From positions 310,001 through 374,000 of the forward strand of contig NZ_QGGP01000003.1 of the NCBI RefSeq assembly GCF_003148645.1: a stretch of 64,000 bases of DNA, written 5' to 3'. A program made the position numbers and the translations under genes. Source of the DNA: Xanthomarina spongicola. Lineage in GTDB: Bacteria > Bacteroidota > Bacteroidia > Flavobacteriales > Flavobacteriaceae. The notes below the pieces were generated by a model, which had not been told where the DNA came from, searched no databases, and saw nothing but the letters and a program-made list of their open reading frames with translations. Shown here piece after piece: positions 9,139 through 16,784 of this stretch; position 1 is the stretch's first letter, and every line of letters starts with the position of its first letter.

Positions 9139-9660
9139 TTAAACCCTTTCAGCATAAACAATGTAATATCTTGGTGTAAACCAACGTAAAATTGGTCTGA
9201 TTCCAATTTTTTTAGTAGGATTAGTCCATTTTTGTCTGTCTATAATTTTCCATCCAGCTTTTTCTAGAAGCCAATCAAATTGCCAATCTTCAAATTCATG
9301 AAAATGTCTGTCTCGCATATCTGTTTTACTTCTATAAGCAGAAGAAAACCATAATTTTAATGGTACACTTGCAACGAGTTTGTCTGCTTTTATAGATTGT
9401 AAAACAGTAAAAGGAGAGAGAAGGTGTTCAAAAATTTCGAAGGCAGTTACGACATCAGCATCTGAATTTTCTATTGATGTTGTGTCTATATCTAAATCTT
9501 CTCCTTGTGTGTTTTCAACAGTAAAGCCTTGCTGTTTCATTATGTTGGTAAATGGGTTTTCAACACCTAAATCTAAAATGTTAGAATCTGTAGAAATATG
9601 CTTTTCTAAAAATAGAGTAGTTAATTTAAAGCGTTTATTAGGAAAGCTTTTTTCGTACAT
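9139..9660 (-). CDS. Class I SAM-dependent methyltransferase (Methyltransf_11/23-like)
   Basis: The 173-residue protein has a Rossmann-like methyltransferase core. The motif I position reads ILDLGVENPF rather than the usual glycine-rich LDxGxGxG. Motif II/III features follow as DADVVTAFEIFEHLLSPF, where the acidic-aromatic EIFEHL is typical of the ubiquinone/sugar methyltransferase group, and LVASVPLKLW. The substrate is unknown; the adjacent glycosyltransferase suggests a glycan or lipid, which is only contextual. The ATG overlaps the proC stop by one base (TAATG), indicating coupling. The degenerate glycine loop is the main oddity. Confidence 0.8.
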   Translation of the reverse strand: MYEKSFPNKRFKLTTLFLEKHISTDSNILDLGVENPFTNIMKQQGFTVENTQGEDLDIDTTSIENSDADVVTAFEIFEHLLSPFTVLQSIKADKLVASVPLKLWFSSAYRSKTDMRDRHFHEFEDWQFDWLLEKAGWKIIDRQKWTNPTKKIGIRPILRWFTPRYYIVYAERV

Positions 9661-10448
9661 TATTTAGAAATATTATCAAAAGATGTTTTAATTCCTTTTA
9701 TAAGTGCAGAACTAAATCCACTATGTTCCATTTGGTTTAACCCAGCAATTGTACACCCTTTTGGTGTAGTTACTTTGTCAATTTCTGCTTCAGGATGATT
9801 TCCGTTTTTAATTAATAATTCGGTTGCACCTCTAACTGTTTGTGTAGCAATATTTGTTGCAGTTTGAGCATCAAAACCAATTTCAATTCCACCTTGAATC
9901 ATTCCTCTAATAAAGCGTAGTACATAAGCTATACCACAAGCACCAAGTACTGTTGCAGCATCCATAAGTTGTTCATTAATCAGTAAAGTGTCTCCTAACG
10001 TGTCAAAAATTTTAGTTACATCTTCTAGTTCTTCTTTTGATGCATTTTGAGTTGCCAAACAAGTAATAGACTCATTTACCGAAGCAGCAGTATTAGGCAT
10101 TGCTCTAATAATTGAAACTTTTGTTTTAAGGTTTTTAGAAATGCTTTCAATAGAATAGTCACTAACTACAGAAACTATAATGGCGTTTTTTTTAAGATGT
10201 GAATCTATTTGTTGTAGTACATTTTCAATTTTATATGGTTTTACTGCTATTATAATAATGTGTGTGTTTTTTACAGCTTCTACATTATTGTTGGTAACAG
10301 TTAGTCCTTTTAATTTTAAATTAGAAAGCAGTTCAATTTTATTACGAGTAATGGTAATGTTTGAAGGGTTGTAGTTTTTACTTAAAAGACCATGAGCAAT
10401 AGATTGGCCTAAATTTCCACCTCCAATAATGGTGATTTTTTTTGTCAT
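9660..10448 (-). CDS. proC: Pyrroline-5-carboxylate reductase
   Basis: ProC reduces 1-pyrroline-5-carboxylate to proline with NAD(P)H, the last step of proline synthesis. The 262-residue protein begins MTKKITIIGGGNLGQSI with the dinucleotide-binding GGGNLG (9-14). It has AVKPYKI, IRAMPNT and the C-terminal TVLGACGIAYV plus TTPKGCTIAGLNQME block, which is the family signature. The start at 10448 was chosen over an in-frame codon at 10472 because the latter lies inside the preceding gene and the ATG sits one base after that gene's stop. Operon partners are a KAS III-like enzyme and a methyltransferase. Confidence 0.96.
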   Translation of the reverse strand: MTKKITIIGGGNLGQSIAHGLLSKNYNPSNITITRNKIELLSNLKLKGLTVTNNNVEAVKNTHIIIIAVKPYKIENVLQQIDSHLKKNAIIVSVVSDYSIESISKNLKTKVSIIRAMPNTAASVNESITCLATQNASKEELEDVTKIFDTLGDTLLINEQLMDAATVLGACGIAYVLRFIRGMIQGGIEIGFDAQTATNIATQTVRGATELLIKNGNHPEAEIDKVTTPKGCTIAGLNQMEHSGFSSALIKGIKTSFDNISK

Positions 10449-10449
10449 T

Positions 10450-11508
10450 CTAAAATTTGTATACAATAGCATTTATATTCATTCCTGCACCAACACTTGC
10501 AAACATTATTAGATCTCCTTCATTAATCTCTTGACCTTCAAGCTTACCTTTTAAAATCAAGTCGTATAAAGTAGGAACTGTAGCTACACTAGAGTTTCCT
10601 AATTTATTTATGGTCATAGGCATGATGCCTTTTGGCATATCCATTTTATACAGTTTGTAGAAACGTTGAACAATGGCTTCGTCCATTTTTTCGTTGGCTT
10701 GATGGATTAGGATTTTCTTTAAATCACCAATTTCGTAACCACTTTTATCAAGACAAGACTTCATGGCAGCAGGTACATGGTTTAAAGCAAATTCGTAAAT
10801 TTTTCTGCCATACATTTTTATGTATCGACGTTGATCTGTAATCTCTGGATGGTTTGTTTTACCAAAATAAATAAAGTGAGCTTCGTCTAAAGCATACGTA
10901 GCACTTTCATGAGTTAAGATGCCACCTATTTTTGAAGTTTCTTCAACAATAACTGCTCCAGCTCCATCACTATATATCATGGAATCTCGATCATGTTTAT
11001 CAACAACACGCGATAAGGTTTCGGCTCCTATAACCAAACATTTTTTTGCAATACCAGATTTAATAAACGCGTTTGCTTGAATGACTCCTTCAATCCATCC
11101 TGGACAACCAAAAAGTATATCGTATGCAACACATTTAGGGTTTTTAATCCCAAGAAGATGCTTGACTCTAGAGCCAATACTTGGAACAGTGTCACTTTGT
11201 TCTGTATTGTGTTTTACATCGCCATAATTATGACCAACAATAATATAATCAATCTCTTCTTGATTAATTTGAGCATCTTCAATAGCGTTTTTTGCTGCAA
11301 AAAAAGCAATATCTGAAGTGTTTAAGTGATTTTCAACGTAACGTCTTTCGCCAATTCCTGTAATAGCTTTAAATTTTTCAATAATAACTTCATTATGATG
11401 ATTTATTGTTGAGCCATCTTCATTTAGAAATTCATGTTGATTAAAATCTTCATTCTTTTCTATATTGCTTGGAATATAACTGCCAGTTCCTGTAATTCTT
11501 ATTGCCAT
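10450..11508 (-). CDS. 3-oxoacyl-ACP synthase III family protein (KAS III-like)
   Basis: The 352-residue thiolase-fold protein has the KAS III triad: Cys135 in ILFGCPGW, His269 in ILIHQANEKM and Asn305 in KLGNSSVATVP. FabH condenses an acyl-CoA with malonyl-ACP. This form is longer than E. coli FabH and has an acidic N-terminal insertion (about 24-45), so it may be a paralogue acting on another starter unit rather than the housekeeping FabH. It is the first gene of a tightly packed minus-strand operon with proC. A weak -7-like sequence (minus strand TAATTTAG, 11537-11544) lies upstream. Confidence 0.88.
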   Translation of the reverse strand: MAIRITGTGSYIPSNIEKNEDFNQHEFLNEDGSTINHHNEVIIEKFKAITGIGERRYVENHLNTSDIAFFAAKNAIEDAQINQEEIDYIIVGHNYGDVKHNTEQSDTVPSIGSRVKHLLGIKNPKCVAYDILFGCPGWIEGVIQANAFIKSGIAKKCLVIGAETLSRVVDKHDRDSMIYSDGAGAVIVEETSKIGGILTHESATYALDEAHFIYFGKTNHPEITDQRRYIKMYGRKIYEFALNHVPAAMKSCLDKSGYEIGDLKKILIHQANEKMDEAIVQRFYKLYKMDMPKGIMPMTINKLGNSSVATVPTLYDLILKGKLEGQEINEGDLIMFASVGAGMNINAIVYKF

Positions 11509-11642
11509 TAGGTTGCTATTAAATATTAGGCTTATGCTAAATTAATCATTATAAAATTGTTTACGTATTCATTTTTAAAATATTAGCTATTATTTGTCAA
11601 ATTCGTATTATAAATTTAAAATATTAATAATTTGGCAATAAA

Positions 11643-11665
11643 AAAACCCTCATTTTGAGGGTTTT
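11643..11665 (-). terminator. Intrinsic terminator after gcvP
   Basis: A 10-bp stem (AAAACCCTCA paired with TGAGGGTTTT, TTT loop) is followed on the minus strand by a U-rich run. It lies 20 bp downstream of the gcvP stop. Confidence 0.85.
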
Positions 11666-11684
11666 AAAATTTGTGTAAATATAA

Positions 11685-14534
11685 TTATGCATCCATATAT
11701 TCTTCAATAGGAGCACATGTACAAATTAAATTTCTATCTCCAAAGGCATCATCTACACGTCTAACACTAGGCCAGAATTTATTCTCTTTCACATATTCTA
11801 ATGGAAATGCTGCTGTTTCTCTAGTATAAGGCATCAACCATTCACTAGATGTTAGCATTTCTAGAGTGTGAGGCGCATTTTTCAAAACATTATTTTCGTC
11901 ATCTTTAGATGAATTGTCTATTTCTTTTTTAATAGAAATCATAGCGTCACAAAAACGATCCATTTCTGCTTTACTTTCACTTTCAGTTGGTTCAATCATT
12001 AAAGTTCCAGCAACAGGAAACGATACTGTTGGTGCGTGAAAACCATAATCCATTAAACGTTTTGCTATATCTGTAACTTCAATACCATTGGCTTTAAAAG
12101 GTCTGCAATCAACAATCATTTCGTGAGCAGCACGACCACATTCTCCAGAATATAAGGTGTCGAACTGACCTTGTAAACGATGTTTGATATAGTTGGCGTT
12201 CAAAATAGCTATTTTAGTTGATTGTGTTAAACCTTCTGCGCCCAACATTTTGATGTATGCGTAAGAAATTAAACATACTAAGGCTGAGCCATAAGGAGCA
12301 GCAGATATAGCAGTAATCGCTTTTTCTCCACCAGTTTTTATAATAGGATTTCCTGGTAAAAAAGGCACTAATTGTTTTGCAACACAAATTGGGCCAACTC
12401 CTGGTCCTCCACCTCCATGTGGAATAGCAAAGGTTTTGTGAAGGTTTAAATGACAAACATCTGCACCAATATTCCCAGGATTTGTTAAGCCAACTTGGGC
12501 ATTCATGTTTGCTCCATCCATATATACTTGTCCACCATTATCATGAATTATCTTTGTAATTTCTTTAATAGCAGATTCGTAAACACCATGAGTAGAAGGA
12601 TACGTAACCATTATACAAGACAAATTGTCTTTATGTAATTCGGCTTTTTCACGTAAATCTTCAACGTCTATATTTCCTTTTTCGGTAGATTTTGTAACAA
12701 CCACTTTCATCCCAGCCATAACTGCACTTGCAGGATTTGTTCCATGAGCTGAAGAAGGAATTAAACAAATATTTCTATGATGATCTCCACGAGATTCGTG
12801 ATAAGCTTTAATTACCATTAATCCAGCATATTCTCCATTGGCTCCAGAGTTTGGCTGTAGAGACGTGCCAGAAAAACCAGTAATTTCAGTTAATTGATCT
12901 TCTAATTCTTTTAAAACTGTTTGATAACCTTGAGCTTGCTCAATTGGGACAAAAGGATGCATCCTTCCCCAATTAGGTGAACTTAATGGCAGCATTTCTG
13001 CAGCTGCATTTAATTTCATGGTACAAGACCCTAAAGAAATCATGGAATGATTTAGGGATAAATCTTTACGTTCTAATTTTTTAATATATCGCATCAATTC
13101 AGTTTCAGAATGATGAGAATTAAAGATGTCTAAGTTTAAGAAATCAGATTTTCTCTGAAGACTTTCAGAGATATGATTTGCTTTAGAAAGCAAAGTGATT
13201 TTAATAGTTTCTTTTCCTGCTGCTTCAGCAAAAATGGAAACAATTTCATTAGCATCTTTTAAATTAGTTGTTTCATTAATTGAAATGGTTACTGTATTAG
13301 CATCTGGATAGAAGAAATTAACTTCATGTTTTTCAGCAATCGTTTTTATTTTTGAAGCATCAGCTAGAATATTTAAAGTGTCAAAATAAGACGTGTTTGT
13401 TTGTTTGTATCCTAATTGAGATAAAGCATCTGAAACATTTGAAGCAGTATTGTGAACTTTGTTAGCTATAAACTCTAATCCTTTTGGACCATGATATACA
13501 GCATACATTCCAGCCATAACAGCTAATAAAACTTGAGCTGTACAGATGTTTGAAGTAGCTTTGTCACGTTTAATATGTTGCTCTCGTGTTTGCAAAGCCA
13601 TACGTAAAGCTCTGTTTCCATTAACGTCTTTGGTAACTCCAATAATACGTCCAGGAATATCACGTTTATAAGCTTCTTTAGTTGCAAAATAAGCAGCATG
13701 AGGTCCACCATAACCCATTGGTACACCAAAACGTTGTGTGGTTCCAACTACAACATCTGCACCAAATTTACCTGGAGCTTCAAGCATAACAAGACTTAAA
13801 ATATCTGCAGCTACTGCTACTTTTATTTGAGCGTTATTTGCTTTTTCAATAAAAGATTTAATATCTGTAACCTGTCCGTTTTTACCTGGATATTGAAGGA
13901 TTGCTCCAAAATATTCCGAAGAAAAATCGAATGCTTCTTCTTTTCCAACAACTAATTCTATTCCAATTGGAGTTGATCTTGTTTGTAGTAGAGAAAGTGT
14001 TTGTGGTAATATGTTTTCTGAAACAAAAAACTTATTGACATCTGCTTTCTTTTGGTCACGTTCTCTAACAGCAAATAATAAACTCATAGCTTCTGCTGCA
14101 GCTGTACTTTCGTCAAGTAAAGAAGCATTTGCTAGCTCCATTCCTGTTAAGTCAGTTACCATAGTTTGGAAGTTTAATAAAGCCTCTAAACGTCCTTGAG
14201 CTATTTCAGCTTGATAAGGTGTGTAAGCTGTATACCATCCTGGGTTTTCTAATATATTACGCTGAATAACTGGAGGTAAAATGGTTGGATGATACCCAAG
14301 ACCTATATATGTTTTGAAAGTTTTGTTTTTCTTTGAAAGCTCATGAATATGTGTTAAATATTCTTGTTCGCTCATTGGCTCGTCCAAATCAAGTGGTTTT
14401 TTTAACTTGATATCATCAGGAAGCGTTTCATAGATTAGTTGGTCTAATGAGTCAACACCAATAGTTTTTAACATTTGGTTTTGGTCTTCTTCTCTAGGAC
14501 CAATGTGGCGAAGTGCAAAATTAGTTGTGTTCAT
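11685..14534 (-). CDS. gcvP: Glycine dehydrogenase (decarboxylating), P protein
   Basis: The P protein of the glycine cleavage system decarboxylates glycine with PLP and passes the aminomethyl group to lipoylated H protein. The 949-residue length is the fused homodimeric form, with both halves of the duplicated fold. The PLP lysine lies in NLHKTFAIPHGGGGPGVGP (about residue 700). Further landmarks are RHIGPREEDQ at the N terminus, SLGSCTMKLN and SSAHGTNPASA. The other system components (T, H, L) are not in the window. The gene is monocistronic, with its own -7 box and terminator. Confidence 0.97.
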   Translation of the reverse strand: MNTTNFALRHIGPREEDQNQMLKTIGVDSLDQLIYETLPDDIKLKKPLDLDEPMSEQEYLTHIHELSKKNKTFKTYIGLGYHPTILPPVIQRNILENPGWYTAYTPYQAEIAQGRLEALLNFQTMVTDLTGMELANASLLDESTAAAEAMSLLFAVRERDQKKADVNKFFVSENILPQTLSLLQTRSTPIGIELVVGKEEAFDFSSEYFGAILQYPGKNGQVTDIKSFIEKANNAQIKVAVAADILSLVMLEAPGKFGADVVVGTTQRFGVPMGYGGPHAAYFATKEAYKRDIPGRIIGVTKDVNGNRALRMALQTREQHIKRDKATSNICTAQVLLAVMAGMYAVYHGPKGLEFIANKVHNTASNVSDALSQLGYKQTNTSYFDTLNILADASKIKTIAEKHEVNFFYPDANTVTISINETTNLKDANEIVSIFAEAAGKETIKITLLSKANHISESLQRKSDFLNLDIFNSHHSETELMRYIKKLERKDLSLNHSMISLGSCTMKLNAAAEMLPLSSPNWGRMHPFVPIEQAQGYQTVLKELEDQLTEITGFSGTSLQPNSGANGEYAGLMVIKAYHESRGDHHRNICLIPSSAHGTNPASAVMAGMKVVVTKSTEKGNIDVEDLREKAELHKDNLSCIMVTYPSTHGVYESAIKEITKIIHDNGGQVYMDGANMNAQVGLTNPGNIGADVCHLNLHKTFAIPHGGGGPGVGPICVAKQLVPFLPGNPIIKTGGEKAITAISAAPYGSALVCLISYAYIKMLGAEGLTQSTKIAILNANYIKHRLQGQFDTLYSGECGRAAHEMIVDCRPFKANGIEVTDIAKRLMDYGFHAPTVSFPVAGTLMIEPTESESKAEMDRFCDAMISIKKEIDNSSKDDENNVLKNAPHTLEMLTSSEWLMPYTRETAAFPLEYVKENKFWPSVRRVDDAFGDRNLICTCAPIEEYMDA

Positions 14535-14559
14535 TAAATGTATGTTGTGTTTTAAGGCG

Positions 14560-14567
14560 CAAAATTA
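14560..14567 (-). promoter_or_regulatory. -7 promoter box of gcvP
   Basis: The minus strand reads TAATTTTG, an exact consensus match, 26 bp upstream of the ATG at 14534. No glycine-riboswitch-like structure fits in this short leader. Confidence 0.65.
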
Positions 14568-14641
14568 CGTAATAATTCACTTTAAATTGTTAATGAAAAC
14601 TAAAGTTTTTAACCAATTAAAAGGGTTATTAACACTTTATG

Positions 14642-14649
14642 TATTTTTG
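14642..14649 (+). promoter_or_regulatory. -7 promoter box 4 nt before a start codon (UbiA-like gene)
   Basis: TATTTTTG is an exact TAnnTTTG match, followed by CTCT and then ATG 14654. Transcription should begin at or beside the start codon, which implies a leaderless or near-leaderless mRNA. It also excludes the in-frame ATG at 14639. Confidence 0.6.
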
Positions 14650-14653
14650 CTCT

Positions 14654-15487
14654 ATGGGTTTGTTAAAGAAGATATTAGATTTTTATCTGGATAGTAGTAT
14701 TCATGTAGCTTTAGCTGTGTTTGCTTTTTCTTGGATTACACTAATTGAATTTAATGTTCCTTTTGATAATGTGATACTTTATTTTATTTTTTATGCTTCC
14801 ATTATTGGCTATAATTTTGTGAAGTATTTTGGACTCACTAAATTTCATTATAGAAGTTTAGCCACTTGGCTTAAGGTTATTCAGCTATTTTCATTGATTT
14901 GTTTTATTCTCATGTGTTATTATGCATTTCAATTAGAATCTAAAACATTGCTTTTTATTGTTGCTTTTGGAATTGTAACCTTTTTATATGCAATTCCCTT
15001 TTTACCTAGTAAAATGATATATGATAGCAATAAAAACTTGAGAAATATTAGTGGATTGAAAGTGTATATTATTGCTTTGGTTTGGGCTGGTGTAACCGTT
15101 TTATTACCTTTATTAAACAACAATCATCCAATTAATACAGATGTCATTCTTACAGTAATTCAAAGATTTGTTTTTGTAATTGTTTTAATGATTCCTTTTG
15201 AAATTAGGGATTTAAATTACGACAGTTTAAAACTTGCAACTATACCACAACAGATTGGAGTAAAACGAACAAAGATTATAAGCGTTTTATTGTTAATGGT
15301 ATTTTTCTTTTTAGAGTTTTTTAAAGATGAAATAAATGCTTACCATATAATAATTTTACTAATAGTAACTTTTATAAGTTTACTTTTTTTAGTGTTTGCG
15401 AAACAAAACCAAGGAAGATATTATAGTTCTTTTTGGGTAGAAGGAATTCCAGTATTTTGGTTGATATTAATGATGTTGTTTTTCTAA
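14654..15487 (+). CDS. UbiA-like prenyltransferase-fold membrane protein
   Basis: The 277-residue protein is almost entirely hydrophobic, with about eight or nine membrane segments. The segment IPFEIRDLNYDSLKLATIP resembles the second aspartate-rich motif of the UbiA family, and the overall helix pattern fits that fold. The first motif, normally NDxxDxxxD, is replaced by YNFVKYFGL, which retains Asn but no Asp, so canonical Mg-pyrophosphate binding is doubtful. The function is unknown. Its 3' end overlaps the facing anti-sigma-like gene by 21 bp. It is divergent from gcvP, each gene having its own promoter. Confidence 0.65.
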   Translation: MGLLKKILDFYLDSSIHVALAVFAFSWITLIEFNVPFDNVILYFIFYASIIGYNFVKYFGLTKFHYRSLATWLKVIQLFSLICFILMCYYAFQLESKTLLFIVAFGIVTFLYAIPFLPSKMIYDSNKNLRNISGLKVYIIALVWAGVTVLLPLLNNNHPINTDVILTVIQRFVFVIVLMIPFEIRDLNYDSLKLATIPQQIGVKRTKIISVLLLMVFFFLEFFKDEINAYHIIILLIVTFISLLFLVFAKQNQGRYYSSFWVEGIPVFWLILMMLFF

Positions 15488-15730
15488 TTCTTCATGAAAA
15501 ACTTCTTTTAATTGCTGTTTTTCAGAATTTTTTAAACAGGTAATTTTTGAAGACTTTACAGCTTTTGTTAACTTCTTATTTCTATTAACATAAGCTCTGG
15601 TAATATGACACCAGAGATAGCGTAGATTCAGTTTGAATTTCTCCCAAGTTGTGGCTTCATTATATTGTGCTTTATCGCAAATATGTTTTGCCTCATCACA
15701 TGAAATAAATAAAAAAGATTTATTTTTCAT
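15467..15730 (-). CDS. Small putative anti-sigma/zinc-finger-like protein
   Basis: The 87-residue basic protein begins two bases after the stop of the ECF sigma gene. The layout SCDEAKHICDK (Cys11) followed by KLNLRYLWCHITRAY (Cys41) resembles the CxEA...HxxxCxxC zinc anti-sigma domain. Here Arg37 stands where the His is expected and Thr44 where the final Cys is expected. No membrane helix is present, so it would act in the cytoplasm. The role as sigma partner is inferred from position and this faint resemblance. It overlaps the converging UbiA-like gene by 21 bp. Confidence 0.55.
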   Translation of the reverse strand: MKNKSFLFISCDEAKHICDKAQYNEATTWEKFKLNLRYLWCHITRAYVNRNKKLTKAVKSSKITCLKNSEKQQLKEVFHEELEKQHH

Positions 15731-15732
15731 GA

Positions 15733-16290
15733 CTATTTAAACCAGTTTTTTTCCATACACTCTGCCATTGCTATTCTTGCTCTATGAACAATTACCCAAA
15801 GGTTAGACGCAGTGATATTTAAATCATTACAAATAGTTTCAGTTTCAAGTCCTTCAATAGTTTTCATTCTAAAAACAGTAGCTTGTTTTTCAGATAATTT
15901 AGCCAAACAATTAAATATAGCTTCACCTAATTCTTCATTAACAATAGTATCTTCTGCTGTTTTATAATTAGGGTCAGAAACTCTTTCTTCGAGCCAATTT
16001 CCATCTAAATCATCATCAGTTTTAAAATCCATTCGAATTTCAGCTTTCCCTTTCTTTGAATTTATTTTTCTGTAATGGTCAATTATTTTTCGTTTTAAAA
16101 TTGAAATAAGCCAGGTACGTTCGCTTGCTTCACCTTTAAAATTTTTCATTGATTTTAAACTAGCAAAAAAGGTGTCCTGAACCAAATCCTTAGCAATTTC
16201 CCTATCGTTTACACGCGTAATGGTGAAATTGTATAAGTAATCTGAATATCGGTCAATCCACTTATTCGGATCTAATTGGTGTTTGGACAT
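15733..16290 (-). CDS. ECF-type RNA polymerase sigma-70 factor
   Basis: The 185-residue protein has both conserved sigma regions. Region 2 reads REIAKDLVQDTFFASLKSM followed by ERTWLISILKRKIIDHYRK. Region 4 reads LSEKQATVFRMKTIEGLE, then ICNDLNITASNLWVIVHRAR as the -35-contacting helix-turn-helix. There is no C-terminal extension. It is followed two bases later by a small gene likely to encode its regulator. A TAnnTTTG box lies just upstream, so expression seems to rely on the main sigma factor; I see no separate ECF-type promoter for autoregulation. The regulon is unknown. Confidence 0.93.
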   Translation of the reverse strand: MSKHQLDPNKWIDRYSDYLYNFTITRVNDREIAKDLVQDTFFASLKSMKNFKGEASERTWLISILKRKIIDHYRKINSKKGKAEIRMDFKTDDDLDGNWLEERVSDPNYKTAEDTIVNEELGEAIFNCLAKLSEKQATVFRMKTIEGLETETICNDLNITASNLWVIVHRARIAMAECMEKNWFK

Positions 16291-16310
16291 TCTTTAACTA
16301 GCTTTTTTAT

Positions 16311-16318
16311 CAAAAGTA
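16311..16318 (-). promoter_or_regulatory. -7 promoter box of the ECF sigma gene
   Basis: The minus strand reads TACTTTTG, an exact match, 21 bp before the ATG at 16290. A TTG (CAA at 16336-16338) 17 bp further upstream could be the -33 element. Confidence 0.65.
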
Positions 16319-16351
16319 AGGTATTTTTTATAAAGCAATAAGAACGTTTAA

Positions 16352-16780
16352 TTAATTTCTGTCAATAGTAATATTCACATTTATATTGTCTTGTTCCACA
16401 TTTTCATCATATTTTAGAACAAAACGTTCCACTTTCTCTGGAATAAGTTGGCAGTTTTTAAGTGTCTTATCTTGAATCAGTTTTTTGATGAGTAATTTTT
16501 TTGTAAAAATGTAAGATTTAGACGTGAAGGATAGTTTGCTATCTAAGAAAGTTATTTTAGTATAAAGGCTACCATATTTACTATCGTGAATATATTTTAG
16601 GAAAATAATTTCATTGTCATTCAAATCGTAAAAAGATACATTGTTTGCATCTCCTCCAATGGTTAAGCACTCTTTGCTATCGACATAAACTACATCTTTT
16701 TTTATTTTAATATTTTGCGCATGAGTGATGCTTGTAAAAAGTATAAAAAAGAGAGAAAGTAGTATGTGGTTTAATTTCAT
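16352..16780 (-). CDS. Secreted protein of unknown function
   Basis: The 142-residue protein has a clear signal peptide (MKLNHILLSLFFILFTSITHAQ). The mature part is Lys-rich with no motif I recognise. It contains KECLTIGGDANNVSFYDLND and a C terminus NVNITIDRN, suggestive of a small beta-rich domain. The ATG is 4 bp after the M3 peptidase stop, so the two are likely co-transcribed. I can assign no function. Confidence 0.7.
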   Translation of the reverse strand: MKLNHILLSLFFILFTSITHAQNIKIKKDVVYVDSKECLTIGGDANNVSFYDLNDNEIIFLKYIHDSKYGSLYTKITFLDSKLSFTSKSYIFTKKLLIKKLIQDKTLKNCQLIPEKVERFVLKYDENVEQDNINVNITIDRN

Positions 16781-16784
16781 TCTT

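Noticed and set aside
14639-14653. Upstream ATG for the UbiA-like gene
   Set aside because: It precedes the exact -7 box at 14642-14649 and so should not be transcribed.
15467-15730. Glycine-dehydrogenase-related identity for the 87-residue protein
   Set aside because: It is only near gcvP, not related to it in sequence; position after a sigma factor and the Cys pattern fit a regulator better.
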